Shown here piece by piece: positions 26,908 to 35,155 of a stretch of 64,000 bases of DNA. Within the stretch, counting starts at the first letter, position 1. Each line of letters starts with the position of its first letter. The notes under the pieces were generated by a model. It searched no databases. It had not been told where the DNA came from and was given only the letters and a program-made list of their open reading frames with translations. Source of the stretch: an uncultured Lachnospiraceae bacterium (GTDB lineage Bacteria; Bacillota; Clostridia; Lachnospirales; Lachnospiraceae); the NCBI GenBank assembly GCA_902789175.1, contig CADANF010000013.1, forward strand, positions 32,278 to 96,277, given 5' to 3'. Position numbers and translations under genes: made by a program.

Positions 26908-27119
26908 AATTAATTATCAATATATATAATGATACACTAATATAGTATATCACTAGATAAATAAAGAATAATCAAACATATTTACAGTCATTTTCTTCTT
27001 ATATAAGCTATAATCTCGAGTCATGTAAATGACATGTAATGATCTCATTATCCTTTATCCCCTTTCTTTAATACTATACTGAATATAAATTAATTAGTTT
27101 CCTCTGTCAACCTGTTTTT
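26908..27119. other. Gene-free AT-rich stretch
   Basis: Very AT-rich DNA between the HAD phosphatase stop and the U-tract hairpin. It holds a short repeat, CATGTAAATGACATGTAATGA near 27025-27045 with overlapping CATGTAA copies, and TAATATAGTATATCA near 26939. No open frame with a ribosome site and no known RNA fold was recognised; it could hide a promoter or a small RNA ending at the hairpin. Confidence 0.4.
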
Positions 27120-27836
27120 TCAAATATCTAAGATTATCTCTAACATTTCGTTTGCATCGGAAACAATTGGGTCAGCGCCTTGTTTTTCAAGATAATCTCT
27201 TGACCTGAACCCCCAATCACAGGAAATACATCTCATATCTGAATTTTTAGCAGTGAGCATGTCGATCTCAGAATCTCCCACATAAACTGAATCCTCTGCC
27301 GTTACATTAAGATTATCCATTGCTTTTTTTAGCATATCTGGTGCGGGTTTTCTCCTTATACCCTCTGCCTCTCCTAAAGAAATATCAAACAGCCCATAAA
27401 AAAGATCCTCAGATAATTTTTTCACTGCAACATCCGGTTTATTAGATACAACAGCAGTCTTTATACCCTTTTCTCTTATTCTTCTTATGGCTTCTATTAT
27501 CCCTTTATATGGACCTGTCTTTATATTACAATTTGCAGCATAATAAGGCATATAAATCTTTGTAATACGCTCTACTTCCTTATCATCCGCAACATATATC
27601 TTATTTTCTTTCTCTGTTCCGATAAGATCTAACTTGTCTTTATCTACACCTGCTTCCGTAGCAAGACCTCTCTTAACAGCAACCTTAACTCCCGAACCAA
27701 AGAAAAGTTTGGTCATCTCTATTCCATAATCTGCTCTATGGCCTGCTTCTTTAAAAGCATGATTAAGAGCATCTGTAAGATCCCCTAATGTATCAAGGAT
27801 TGTCCCATCCATATCAAAAAAAACTGCTTTTATCAT
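27120..27836 (-). CDS. HAD phosphatase, phosphoglycolate phosphatase-like
   Basis: Haloacid dehalogenase superfamily phosphatase of 238 residues with nucleophile motif DMDGTILDT at 8-16, motif II VVSNKPD, and the metal-binding GDSEIDMLTA. A helical cap domain lies between motifs I and II. Belongs to the Gph/PGP-like subfamily; the exact substrate (phosphoglycolate, pyrophosphate or sugar phosphate) cannot be told. Last gene of the overlapping run beginning with the DUF975-CmpB gene; overlaps the YolD-like gene by four bases. Confidence 0.9.
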   Translation of the reverse strand: MIKAVFFDMDGTILDTLGDLTDALNHAFKEAGHRADYGIEMTKLFFGSGVKVAVKRGLATEAGVDKDKLDLIGTEKENKIYVADDKEVERITKIYMPYYAANCNIKTGPYKGIIEAIRRIREKGIKTAVVSNKPDVAVKKLSEDLFYGLFDISLGEAEGIRRKPAPDMLKKAMDNLNVTAEDSVYVGDSEIDMLTAKNSDMRCISCDWGFRSRDYLEKQGADPIVSDANEMLEIILDI

Positions 27837-28279
27837 ATCTCATCCTTATGGTCTTCTAAATTAATATCATATATATTTTTTACTAAAATGATATCGTCAC
27901 CTATTTTAATCGTTCCATTTATTTTATCAAGTTTTTTTATCACACCTGATACTTCCATTACTGTCCCCGTATCCTTACTTCGCCCGTCAGCTATAAAATA
28001 AGTGATATGTCCTCTCACTTCTTCTCTTTTTTCTATTCTTTCATCAATTATAAGTATCACCTGATCCAAAAGCTGTTTTTCGTCCTCAGAAAGATAGATA
28101 TAAGGAGCATAAAGAATATTTTCTTTATCTATTTCTTCATCGAATCCTCTCAATGCATCAAATGAAGCAAATATCTTTGCCCTGTCTAAGATATCCATCT
28201 TGGGATGTCTTATGGAAAAATCATCATTATCATGTTCAGGCCTTTTTTTATCAATTATATCGCTATAATCTGATTTCAT
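27833..28279 (-). CDS. YolD-like protein, Y-polymerase partner
   Basis: 148 residues with the PERKxD... YolD-like layout: MDILDRAKIFASFDALRGFDE near the start, then an SH3-like C-terminal half containing ITYFIADGRSKDTG. The ATG at 28279 sits one base after the polymerase stop, with GGAGG within the polymerase 3' end; a longer frame reaching into the polymerase gene is not needed. YolD-like genes are regularly found after UmuC/UvrX-type polymerases in Firmicutes; they are presumed to be functional analogues of UmuD, but their mechanism is not known. Confidence 0.85.
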   Translation of the reverse strand: MKSDYSDIIDKKRPEHDNDDFSIRHPKMDILDRAKIFASFDALRGFDEEIDKENILYAPYIYLSEDEKQLLDQVILIIDERIEKREEVRGHITYFIADGRSKDTGTVMEVSGVIKKLDKINGTIKIGDDIILVKNIYDINLEDHKDEI

Positions 28280-28280
28280 T

Positions 28281-29651
28281 TTACGCTTTATGGCCTCCAA
28301 TTTCCCTGTTTCTTTCAACTGCAGTTGCCCCCTCCAAAAGATTCGTTCCCCTAAGGAGCGCATTCTTTCCATATTTTGATTTAATGGATACAATAGCTTT
28401 CTGCATTTTCTTTTCTTTATCAAGTTTTTCTTTATCTTCAAATAATCCTAACTGATAGAATGTATCTTCCTCTCTTCTTACATCATTGGCATTTATATAC
28501 ATCCTTCGTACTGTCAGCTTTTTATCCACTATCCTATCATATAATTGAAGAACATGATCTATTATCACTTTAGTAGAACTGGTATAATTACCGAGTTTTA
28601 TGGTTCCATGAGCATTTTTCGGTATTACTCTTCCATATCTGTCAGGAACCACATCTCCACTATACCCTCTTTCCACCGCTTCTTTATCATAGCCAATCTG
28701 AATGGTCACAGAATCTGTCACAAGGCCTTTCTCTACTAGTCTTAAGGCCATGATCTCTGCCATTTCATCAATGATAACTCTCGCTTTTTCAAATGTATAT
28801 GGTTCTGAAAGCACCTGTCCTTCCGAAAGAGAAGAAGACATTGGCTTATAAGCCTTAATCTCTTTTATAGTAACAGGTTCAATGCCAAATGCATGATCTA
28901 TCAGTATTTCTGCATCTATTCCAAAGAGTTTGTAAAATAACTCCTCATTGTTTAATGCACGCCTCGCCACATCTCCCATGGTATACATTCCATATTCCTG
29001 AAGCTTTCTAGCTGTTCCGGGGCCTGTTCTCCAAAAGTCTGTAAGGGGTTCATGAGGCCACATTTCTCTCTTAAAACTATCCTCATCTAACTCTGCTATC
29101 CTTACTCCATCACTATCTGCCTTCATATGTTTTGCCTTAATATCCATAGCGATCTTTGCAAGATAAAGATTAGTCCCTATTCCTGCAGTAGCAGTTATCC
29201 CTGTGGTTTTTAAAACATCATGGATTATATCCATTACAAGTTCATGAGCAGACTTATCGTATGTATTAAGATAATCCGTAAGATCCATAAACACTTCATC
29301 TACGCTATATACCACCACATCCTCAGGAGCTATATATTTCATATAAATGCTGTAGATTTCTGCAGACTTCTTAAGATAATGATACATTTGTGGTCTCGCT
29401 ATGATAAAGTCCACTTTTTCCTTAGTACGGGCTTCATATTCTCTTAATTTAGCTTTAACTTCAAAAAGCCTTGCTCTTCCCGGTATCCCATAAGCTTTAA
29501 GGGACGGGGAAACAGCAAGGCATATCGTCTTATCCGTTCTGCTTTCATCTGCAACTACAAGATTAGTCTTAAGAGGGTCTAATCCTCTCTCAACGCATTC
29601 AACAGATGCATAGAAAGATTTTAAATCTATTGCTGCATAGATTCGCTGCAT
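28281..29651 (-). CDS. Y-family translesion DNA polymerase (UmuC/UvrX-like)
   Basis: 456 residues. Palm motif AAIDLKSFYASVE with Asp9, and YSVDEVF with Asp118-Glu119 as the metal ligands; helix-hairpin-helix thumb (RTGPGTARKLQEYG) and a little-finger domain. Copies across damaged templates. The N-terminal cysteine-containing DLKSFYASVEC and the YolD-like partner place it with the UvrX/YqjW group rather than with DinB proper. Embedded in an operon with a metallophosphoesterase upstream (25-base overlap). I found no LexA box (CGAAC-N4-GTTCG) immediately before it. Confidence 0.92.
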   Translation of the reverse strand: MQRIYAAIDLKSFYASVECVERGLDPLKTNLVVADESRTDKTICLAVSPSLKAYGIPGRARLFEVKAKLREYEARTKEKVDFIIARPQMYHYLKKSAEIYSIYMKYIAPEDVVVYSVDEVFMDLTDYLNTYDKSAHELVMDIIHDVLKTTGITATAGIGTNLYLAKIAMDIKAKHMKADSDGVRIAELDEDSFKREMWPHEPLTDFWRTGPGTARKLQEYGMYTMGDVARRALNNEELFYKLFGIDAEILIDHAFGIEPVTIKEIKAYKPMSSSLSEGQVLSEPYTFEKARVIIDEMAEIMALRLVEKGLVTDSVTIQIGYDKEAVERGYSGDVVPDRYGRVIPKNAHGTIKLGNYTSSTKVIIDHVLQLYDRIVDKKLTVRRMYINANDVRREEDTFYQLGLFEDKEKLDKEKKMQKAIVSIKSKYGKNALLRGTNLLEGATAVERNREIGGHKA

Positions 29652-30277
29652 TTTTTTCTTCTTTCTCTATCTACATCGATCCACTCATCAAGAGTAAGAG
29701 GAGTATAATCTGAAAACATTGCAAAGCAGTTTATCATATTGCAAGGGATGTTCATCCAGTCTCCCTGCATGGTTTTAACCCTCTCATTTCTTGTAGCCAT
29801 TATAAAACTGTTAATCAGCTTTTCGTCTGTAGTATTATGTACATGTCCATATAACATATAAGCAGTAGAATTTCCCTGTTTATCCCGCCTATATTGACCA
29901 TTATAGCAAAATACCGGATAGTGGGAAAGAATTACACTTCTTCCATTATCTTCAATCTCTGCATAGGATTTAATCCACTCAAATCTTTTCAGGTTACATT
30001 TTCTATCCATAAGGAACTTGTCATGATTTCCTCTTATAAGGAATAACTTTCCTTTTAACTGGTCTAAAATCTCATTGGTTTTCTTTGCAAAAATCACCGA
30101 AAAATCCCCTAAAATATAAACTTCATCGATATCTGTAACCTTTTCATTCCATTTTTTAATCATATACTCATTCATTTCATCTGCAGAAGCAAAGCCCCGG
30201 CAGTCCATGGCATCATTTAAAATGGCATGGCCGAAATGAAGATCTGATATATACATTTTCCTAACTGGTACTTCCAT
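29627..30277 (-). CDS. Calcineurin-like metallophosphoesterase
   Basis: 216 residues with the two-metal phosphoesterase motifs in order: SDLHFGH, GDFS, RGNHDKF, LSHYP and YGHVHN. The ATG at 30277 follows TTTGGAG; an upstream start would add 18 residues overlapping the membrane-protein gene. Typical targets of this small family are phosphodiesters or nucleotides. Its coupling to the translesion polymerase (overlapping start) suggests a role in nucleic-acid or nucleotide processing, but this is inference. Confidence 0.88.
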   Translation of the reverse strand: MEVPVRKMYISDLHFGHAILNDAMDCRGFASADEMNEYMIKKWNEKVTDIDEVYILGDFSVIFAKKTNEILDQLKGKLFLIRGNHDKFLMDRKCNLKRFEWIKSYAEIEDNGRSVILSHYPVFCYNGQYRRDKQGNSTAYMLYGHVHNTTDEKLINSFIMATRNERVKTMQGDWMNIPCNMINCFAMFSDYTPLTLDEWIDVDRERRKKCSESMQQ

Positions 30278-30305
30278 TATTGCTCCAAATATTACCTGTT
30301 TTTTT

Positions 30306-31994
30306 CTATACAAATTCTCCAGTAACACCATTACCTGTGTTTGGAACCATTATTGACCAAATAAGGTCCGCTACAAAAAGCAGCAGGAGGATGGCACATA
30401 ATATTTTTCTCTTTTTTGTATCCATCTTAATATACTGATCATCAAGCCATGGAGATATCACATAGGTAAAGGCAAAACCGGCAAACCCAAACAGAAGCAC
30501 CCCTTCAAGACAGATTCTTCCGTTCAGATTCATAAAATAACCTTTATAATCCCACCATTTTGTATTAAACATCTTCTCTAAAATCCAAGATGCAAAATAC
30601 TCCAGGCTTCCACACAAGCTCATTGCCCCTACAAAGAGTTTTCCAGGTTTTTCTCTAAGAGGTCTTAGACAAACCATAATAAGCAAACCTCCGCATCCAT
30701 ATATAGGAAGCCATGGGCCATGCATTGTTCCTCTGTTAACAAATTGTCCCGTCATTGCCAGATAGAATACAAACTCCCATACCCAGCCTACAAGAGAATA
30801 TGTAAAGAACAATTCCACAATCGAAAGGAAACTATATTTTCTTCTATAATCCCTCTTTAAGTTCTCCACATGAGGAACCTTAATGTCAAATGACTCTTCA
30901 CCTGACGGATGTTCTTCCTGAACTATATGCTGTATATCCAAAGCATCATCATTAAGAAGAAGTCTTAAGTTCTCAGGAAGAGCCTTTTTTACTTTTTTTC
31001 TTAAAGTCATATATAACTCTGCATTTACACATTCAAAATATGAATTTGTAAAGAAGAGGCCAGCTATATTAAGAGTAAAAAAGGATAAAACAAACCATGG
31101 GAAAAATGTTACATCCAAAACAAATACATTCCACTTTTCCTTTTTCATCATTTCTTTGGATAAAGCAAATGCATCTTTTGTTTTTATTTTGGGATTTTCA
31201 GCTAAAATGTAAGGAATCATTCTGTATTCGTAACATTTAATAATTCCTCCCACAATGGTAAGATCCCAAAGAATCTGCCTTAAATATCTTATAAACATTA
31301 CATGGCTTACATTTATAAGTCGTTTGTTCTTATAAGTAAAAAGAATCTCTTTAGCTCTTGTTCCTGAATATCTTCTTTGTTCCAGAAAATATCTATTTTT
31401 TCCTACTGAAATTACATTTTTAATATAAACAAAAGATAAAAATGATATGACCACAAATATAAAAATTATAATGGAACTTCCTATTCTGCCATTAAATACC
31501 AGCTGATTGAAACCATTCATAAATCCAAAAACAAAAGATTGACTTCCAAGAATTGAATTAACGAATACTGACGCAAATCCAGCCGAATATTTTTCCGTCT
31601 TGGTAGGAATCTTTGAAGGATCTTTTATGGATTTTACCTGGAATATATTTCCAAGAAATTCTCCCAATATATCTGAGTAGTTAAGAGCTCTGTCCTGACC
31701 ATTTATATAACTGTAGGTACCTTTAATACCATTTACAATTAAATCCAGCTGATCTAGGGCCGACACTTCCCATGAAACTGTCGAAATGCTACTACTGTCA
31801 TCTTCTAAAATTCCCATTACAGAATGCTCTTCTTTTATTTTCCTTATATTTGACAGTCTTCCACTGTAAAACTGATATCCTCCGTTGATAAGTACCAACA
31901 CAACGAACATTACCGCAATATTTAAAATGTAATTTCTCTTAAGATTCTTCTTTGCTTCGCGTTTGATTTCGCGGCGTTTAGCCGTTGATATCAT
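30306..31994 (-). CDS. DUF975 - CmpB-type membrane protein fusion
   Basis: 562 residues with about nine membrane helices. The N-terminal two thirds resemble DUF975 proteins (REIKREAKKNLKRNY start, long extracytoplasmic loop, then a helical bundle with EQRRYSGTRAKEILF). The last 170 residues match the putative ABC-transporter type IV/CmpB family (YSLVGWVWEF, NRGTMHGPWLPIYGCGG, SLEYFASWILEKMF). Both are normally separate proteins of unknown function. AAAGGGGAAG precedes the ATG. First gene of a run with the metallophosphoesterase and polymerase. Confidence 0.8.
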   Translation of the reverse strand: MISTAKRREIKREAKKNLKRNYILNIAVMFVVLVLINGGYQFYSGRLSNIRKIKEEHSVMGILEDDSSSISTVSWEVSALDQLDLIVNGIKGTYSYINGQDRALNYSDILGEFLGNIFQVKSIKDPSKIPTKTEKYSAGFASVFVNSILGSQSFVFGFMNGFNQLVFNGRIGSSIIIFIFVVISFLSFVYIKNVISVGKNRYFLEQRRYSGTRAKEILFTYKNKRLINVSHVMFIRYLRQILWDLTIVGGIIKCYEYRMIPYILAENPKIKTKDAFALSKEMMKKEKWNVFVLDVTFFPWFVLSFFTLNIAGLFFTNSYFECVNAELYMTLRKKVKKALPENLRLLLNDDALDIQHIVQEEHPSGEESFDIKVPHVENLKRDYRRKYSFLSIVELFFTYSLVGWVWEFVFYLAMTGQFVNRGTMHGPWLPIYGCGGLLIMVCLRPLREKPGKLFVGAMSLCGSLEYFASWILEKMFNTKWWDYKGYFMNLNGRICLEGVLLFGFAGFAFTYVISPWLDDQYIKMDTKKRKILCAILLLLFVADLIWSIMVPNTGNGVTGEFV

Positions 31995-32059
31995 ATTCTT
32001 CCCCTTTTTCGTCCCTATATTTGATGCACGCGTTTTTCACTTATTACATCTTTATTCTT

Positions 32060-32665
32060 TTATAAAGGCTTAAAATCAGAAGCTGGATGTTTACATATAG
32101 GGCATATAAAATCCTCCGGAAGATTTTCTCCCTCGTAAATATATCCACAGATTGTGCATATCCAGCCCTTCTTTATCTCCTTCGACTTATCTGGAGCTGG
32201 TTTTATATTCGCCTGATAATATCCATAAGTGCATGACTCGTCTCCTGATATAACTTCGCCCTCAGTTACATCTGCAATAAATAATGTATGTGTTCCAAGG
32301 TCCACAGTATCTATAACTTTTGCTGAAAGATATGCATTGCACCCATTTGTAATATAACTTATTCCATTAGCTGATCTACTAAGATCTACTCCAATAGCTT
32401 TATCCACATCTTTTCCACTCTGAAATCCCCAATGTTTGAAAAGATCAAAGCTTGCCTTTTCTGATATGATAGAAACATTAAATTCCCTGGTTCTAATAAT
32501 CATATCATGAGTATAATTTGATTTATTAACTGCAATACTGATTCTATTAGGCTGTGACGTAACCTGAATAGCGGTATTAATAATACAACCGTTATCCTTC
32601 TCTCCCTCCTTTGCAGTTAAAACAAAAAGTCCATAAGTAAGTTTGTACATTGTTTTTGGATCCAT
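32060..32665 (-). CDS. Flavin reductase-rubredoxin fusion (high-molecular-weight rubredoxin type)
   Basis: 201 residues. An FMN-binding split-barrel flavin reductase domain (1-150) is followed by a short linker and a rubredoxin with Cys170, Cys173, Cys188 and Cys191 (CTIC and CPIC) binding one iron. This layout is that of Hrb of Moorella, which passes electrons from NAD(P)H to flavodiiron proteins that remove oxygen or nitric oxide in anaerobes. Strong AGGAGG site. No flavodiiron protein gene is adjacent. Confidence 0.93.
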   Translation of the reverse strand: MDPKTMYKLTYGLFVLTAKEGEKDNGCIINTAIQVTSQPNRISIAVNKSNYTHDMIIRTREFNVSIISEKASFDLFKHWGFQSGKDVDKAIGVDLSRSANGISYITNGCNAYLSAKVIDTVDLGTHTLFIADVTEGEVISGDESCTYGYYQANIKPAPDKSKEIKKGWICTICGYIYEGENLPEDFICPICKHPASDFKPL

Positions 32666-32677
32666 ATAATATACCTC

Positions 32678-33886
32678 CTATTTATCGTCCAATCTTATAT
32701 AGTTTCTTTTCTTTCTTCTGTTTTTTTTACCCAAATCATTTATTCCAGTTTTAGGAAGTTCCATAGCCATTCTCTTTGTAACTCCAGAAATTCCAGCTGC
32801 AGCCTCAGCAATACTTCTTATACTGCTGAATCCATGTTTTAAAATATCATTAAAACTAACTATTCCCGCTTCTTCAAAAGCCCCAAAGATATCTTCAACG
32901 AACACCTTCCGCTTATCCATATCTTGTTTTCTCAGCCATTCATCAAAAATCCTTCCAGCCCATACTGAAGCTCTTTCGAATCTTTCACTATAAAAGAATT
33001 CATAATAGTTTACCTGCCAGGTAACAAGACTATGCTGTCCCAATCCCTTTGCAGTACTTTTTACAATTCTTGTATCTGTGAATTTAGCTTCAAATATCTT
33101 TCCTATAAAACAGCTTTCCGGACTGATTCTGGTGGTTTTTTCATCAAGCCTCTTATAGATAGTTCTTATTTTTTCTTCGCTATTTATTTTATTTTCAATT
33201 TCCGGATTTGCATTTATTATACGTTCCTCTTCTAAAATCGTATCACATATTCCCGGACCATCAAACATATAAATATGCTGAACCATTTCAAGTTTATCAT
33301 CCGCAAGTCCTGCTGCTGCATAAAGCGCAAGATTTCCGCCTTTAGAATGACCGCATATATAAAAAGGCTCTGTAAGTTCATCTTTTAATCTTGCATCAAT
33401 ATATTCTCCTGCAGCTCGCTGGGATCCAGTAGTTTCATAGCTTAACATGAAATCTTCTTTCCAGCCCACCACTGAATCATCAGTCCCGCGAAATGTTACA
33501 ACTTTAACTCCATTGTCTAATTCAAATGTAGCTGCAGCAAATTGAATATTTTCTTCAACCACTGTAATATCCGTATATTTCTTTATACGGATATTTCCAT
33601 ATCTTTCGGAATCGCAGGCTGCCATAAGAAAGTCGTTATATTCTTCCTTTCTCTGAAGGTAATCTCCATTCAGTATAGAATATTTCGCATTTTTCTTAAT
33701 TATCTCCCCCAGCTGTCTTAAGGTTATATAGTCCTTATCCCATTCCTTTAAAGGAATAATCTGACTAAAATCCGTATAAATAAGCTGGGACAGTATTGCC
33801 GCATCCATCTCATTAAACTCGACCTGTATAAACTTTAGATCTCCACGCCATTTTATATAATCATATAGCGTTGCTGCTTTCTTCAT
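32678..33886 (-). CDS. DUF2974 lipase-like protein
   Basis: 402 residues, cytoplasmic. Alpha/beta-hydrolase of the DUF2974 (Mbeg1-like) family: TFRGTDDSVVGW near 131-142 and the nucleophile elbow GHSKGG with Ser181 at 179-184; an Asp in MFDGPG and a late His (GLGQHSLVTW) complete a likely triad. Start at ATG 33886 since GGGGGC lies 7 bases before it and the longer form would overlap further into the HAD gene. Real substrate unknown; the family is widespread in Firmicutes. Confidence 0.87.
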   Translation of the reverse strand: MKKAATLYDYIKWRGDLKFIQVEFNEMDAAILSQLIYTDFSQIIPLKEWDKDYITLRQLGEIIKKNAKYSILNGDYLQRKEEYNDFLMAACDSERYGNIRIKKYTDITVVEENIQFAAATFELDNGVKVVTFRGTDDSVVGWKEDFMLSYETTGSQRAAGEYIDARLKDELTEPFYICGHSKGGNLALYAAAGLADDKLEMVQHIYMFDGPGICDTILEEERIINANPEIENKINSEEKIRTIYKRLDEKTTRISPESCFIGKIFEAKFTDTRIVKSTAKGLGQHSLVTWQVNYYEFFYSERFERASVWAGRIFDEWLRKQDMDKRKVFVEDIFGAFEEAGIVSFNDILKHGFSSIRSIAEAAAGISGVTKRMAMELPKTGINDLGKKNRRKKRNYIRLDDK

Positions 33887-34529
33887 CTTTGCCCCCAAAG
33901 AACAATTTCTCCACAAGTAGAGGGAGTTCTCTTAGTCCATTAATTGATTCCGTTGGCTGCTCCATCTTACCAAATCCATATACCGCGTGTATAAATGGCA
34001 CCCCTGCAGCTGTACTTGAAAGATAATCCGCCTGTATATCCCCAATATAATAGGCTCTATCCAACTTGTTATCATCAAATATCTTCTTAATATTGTATGC
34101 CTTATCCTGATCATTATCTCCATAACAAAGAATAGCATCAAACAATTCTTCAAAATGATAATGACTAAGAAAAGCCTCTATATATCCACTCTGACAGTTA
34201 CTTACAATATAAAGGTGATATTTCTTTTTTAATTCCTTCATGGTCTCTAAAAGATCCGGATAAAGGATTCCACCATGTTCTCTTAAATAATCATTTTCAT
34301 TATCCCCACATTTTTTAAGCAGCTCTTTTCTATCTGCTTTATTTAATTCCGGGAACATTATATCTGCTATCTTATCCATATTAAGACCCATAACCGCCTG
34401 AATATCTTCTTTGGTTATCACTCTGTCTAGTTCTGTCTCTCTTGCAACAACTTCTGTCCAGCTTTTTGCAACACCTTCAGCTGAATCCCAAAGAGTTCCA
34501 TCCATATCAAATATAAGTCCGTACTTCAT
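33861..34529 (-). CDS. HAD-family phosphatase
   Basis: 222 residues: DMDGTLWDS at 8-16, SNCQSGY as motif II and GDIQADYLSS as the metal-binding motif IV, with a helical cap between. Differs clearly in sequence from the HAD phosphatase at 27.1 kb. Overlaps the DUF2974 gene by 26 bases, which suggests a two-gene operon. Substrate unknown. Confidence 0.88.
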   Translation of the reverse strand: MKYGLIFDMDGTLWDSAEGVAKSWTEVVARETELDRVITKEDIQAVMGLNMDKIADIMFPELNKADRKELLKKCGDNENDYLREHGGILYPDLLETMKELKKKYHLYIVSNCQSGYIEAFLSHYHFEELFDAILCYGDNDQDKAYNIKKIFDDNKLDRAYYIGDIQADYLSSTAAGVPFIHAVYGFGKMEQPTESINGLRELPLLVEKLFFGGKDEESSNAI

Positions 34530-34631
34530 AGCTACCTCTCTTACTAAACTCGGTCTTTAATTTTTAGTGTATTTGTGATAATCTTTACGCATAATCCATT
34601 TTATTTTACTATACCAAAGGAGAATTGTCAC

Positions 34632-35132
34632 ATGGAATTGTGGGATATCTATGATAAAGATAAAAAACCAACCGGCAGAACAATGGTAAGAAACGACTGG
34701 CATATGAAACCGGGAGATTTCCATCTTACAGTTCTCGGAGTTGTTCAAAATAAAGAAGGAAAGTATCTTATCACTCAGCGTGTCATGACTAAAGCCTGGG
34801 CTCCCGGTCATTGGGAAGTATCCGGCGGTGGCGCACAAGCTGGAGAAACATCATACGAAGCTGTATGCCGTGAAATAAAAGAAGAAACAGGTCTTGACGT
34901 TTCAAACGCCGAAGGCGGCCTTTCATTTACATATCAGCGTATCAACCCTGAGGAAGGGGATAATTATTTTGTTGATGTATATAAATTCATTTTAGATTTT
35001 GATGAAAAAGATCTTAGTTTTCAGGAGGAAGAAGTCCTTGGTCATAAACTTGCTACCTCTGAAGAGATAAGATCACTCGGTGAAGAAAAGATCTTCCTTC
35101 ACTACGACAGTATCAAACAGATTTTTAATTAA
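34632..35132 (+). CDS. NUDIX hydrolase
   Basis: 166 residues, cytoplasmic. The Nudix box (G-x5-E-x7-REIKEETGL, about 66-88) is intact, and the N-terminal ELWDIYDKDKKPTGRT start matches IPP-isomerase-like NUDIX proteins. It hydrolyses a nucleoside-diphosphate-linked compound. The ATG at 34632 is preceded by AAAGGAGAATT; an earlier ATG is unsupported. Probably co-transcribed with the AAA ATPase 23 bases downstream. Confidence 0.9.
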   Translation: MELWDIYDKDKKPTGRTMVRNDWHMKPGDFHLTVLGVVQNKEGKYLITQRVMTKAWAPGHWEVSGGGAQAGETSYEAVCREIKEETGLDVSNAEGGLSFTYQRINPEEGDNYFVDVYKFILDFDEKDLSFQEEEVLGHKLATSEEIRSLGEEKIFLHYDSIKQIFN

Positions 35133-35155
35133 GATTATAATTTAGAGGATTCGTA

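Noticed and set aside
26814-27119. Possible tRNA or small structured RNA upstream of the ABC exporter
   Set aside because: No cloverleaf or TTCGA-type loop can be seen; only a terminator-like hairpin and AT-rich sequence.
28281-28441. Longer form of the YolD-like protein starting inside the polymerase gene
   Set aside because: The extra 54 residues are out-of-frame polymerase sequence; the ATG after the polymerase stop gives the normal family start.
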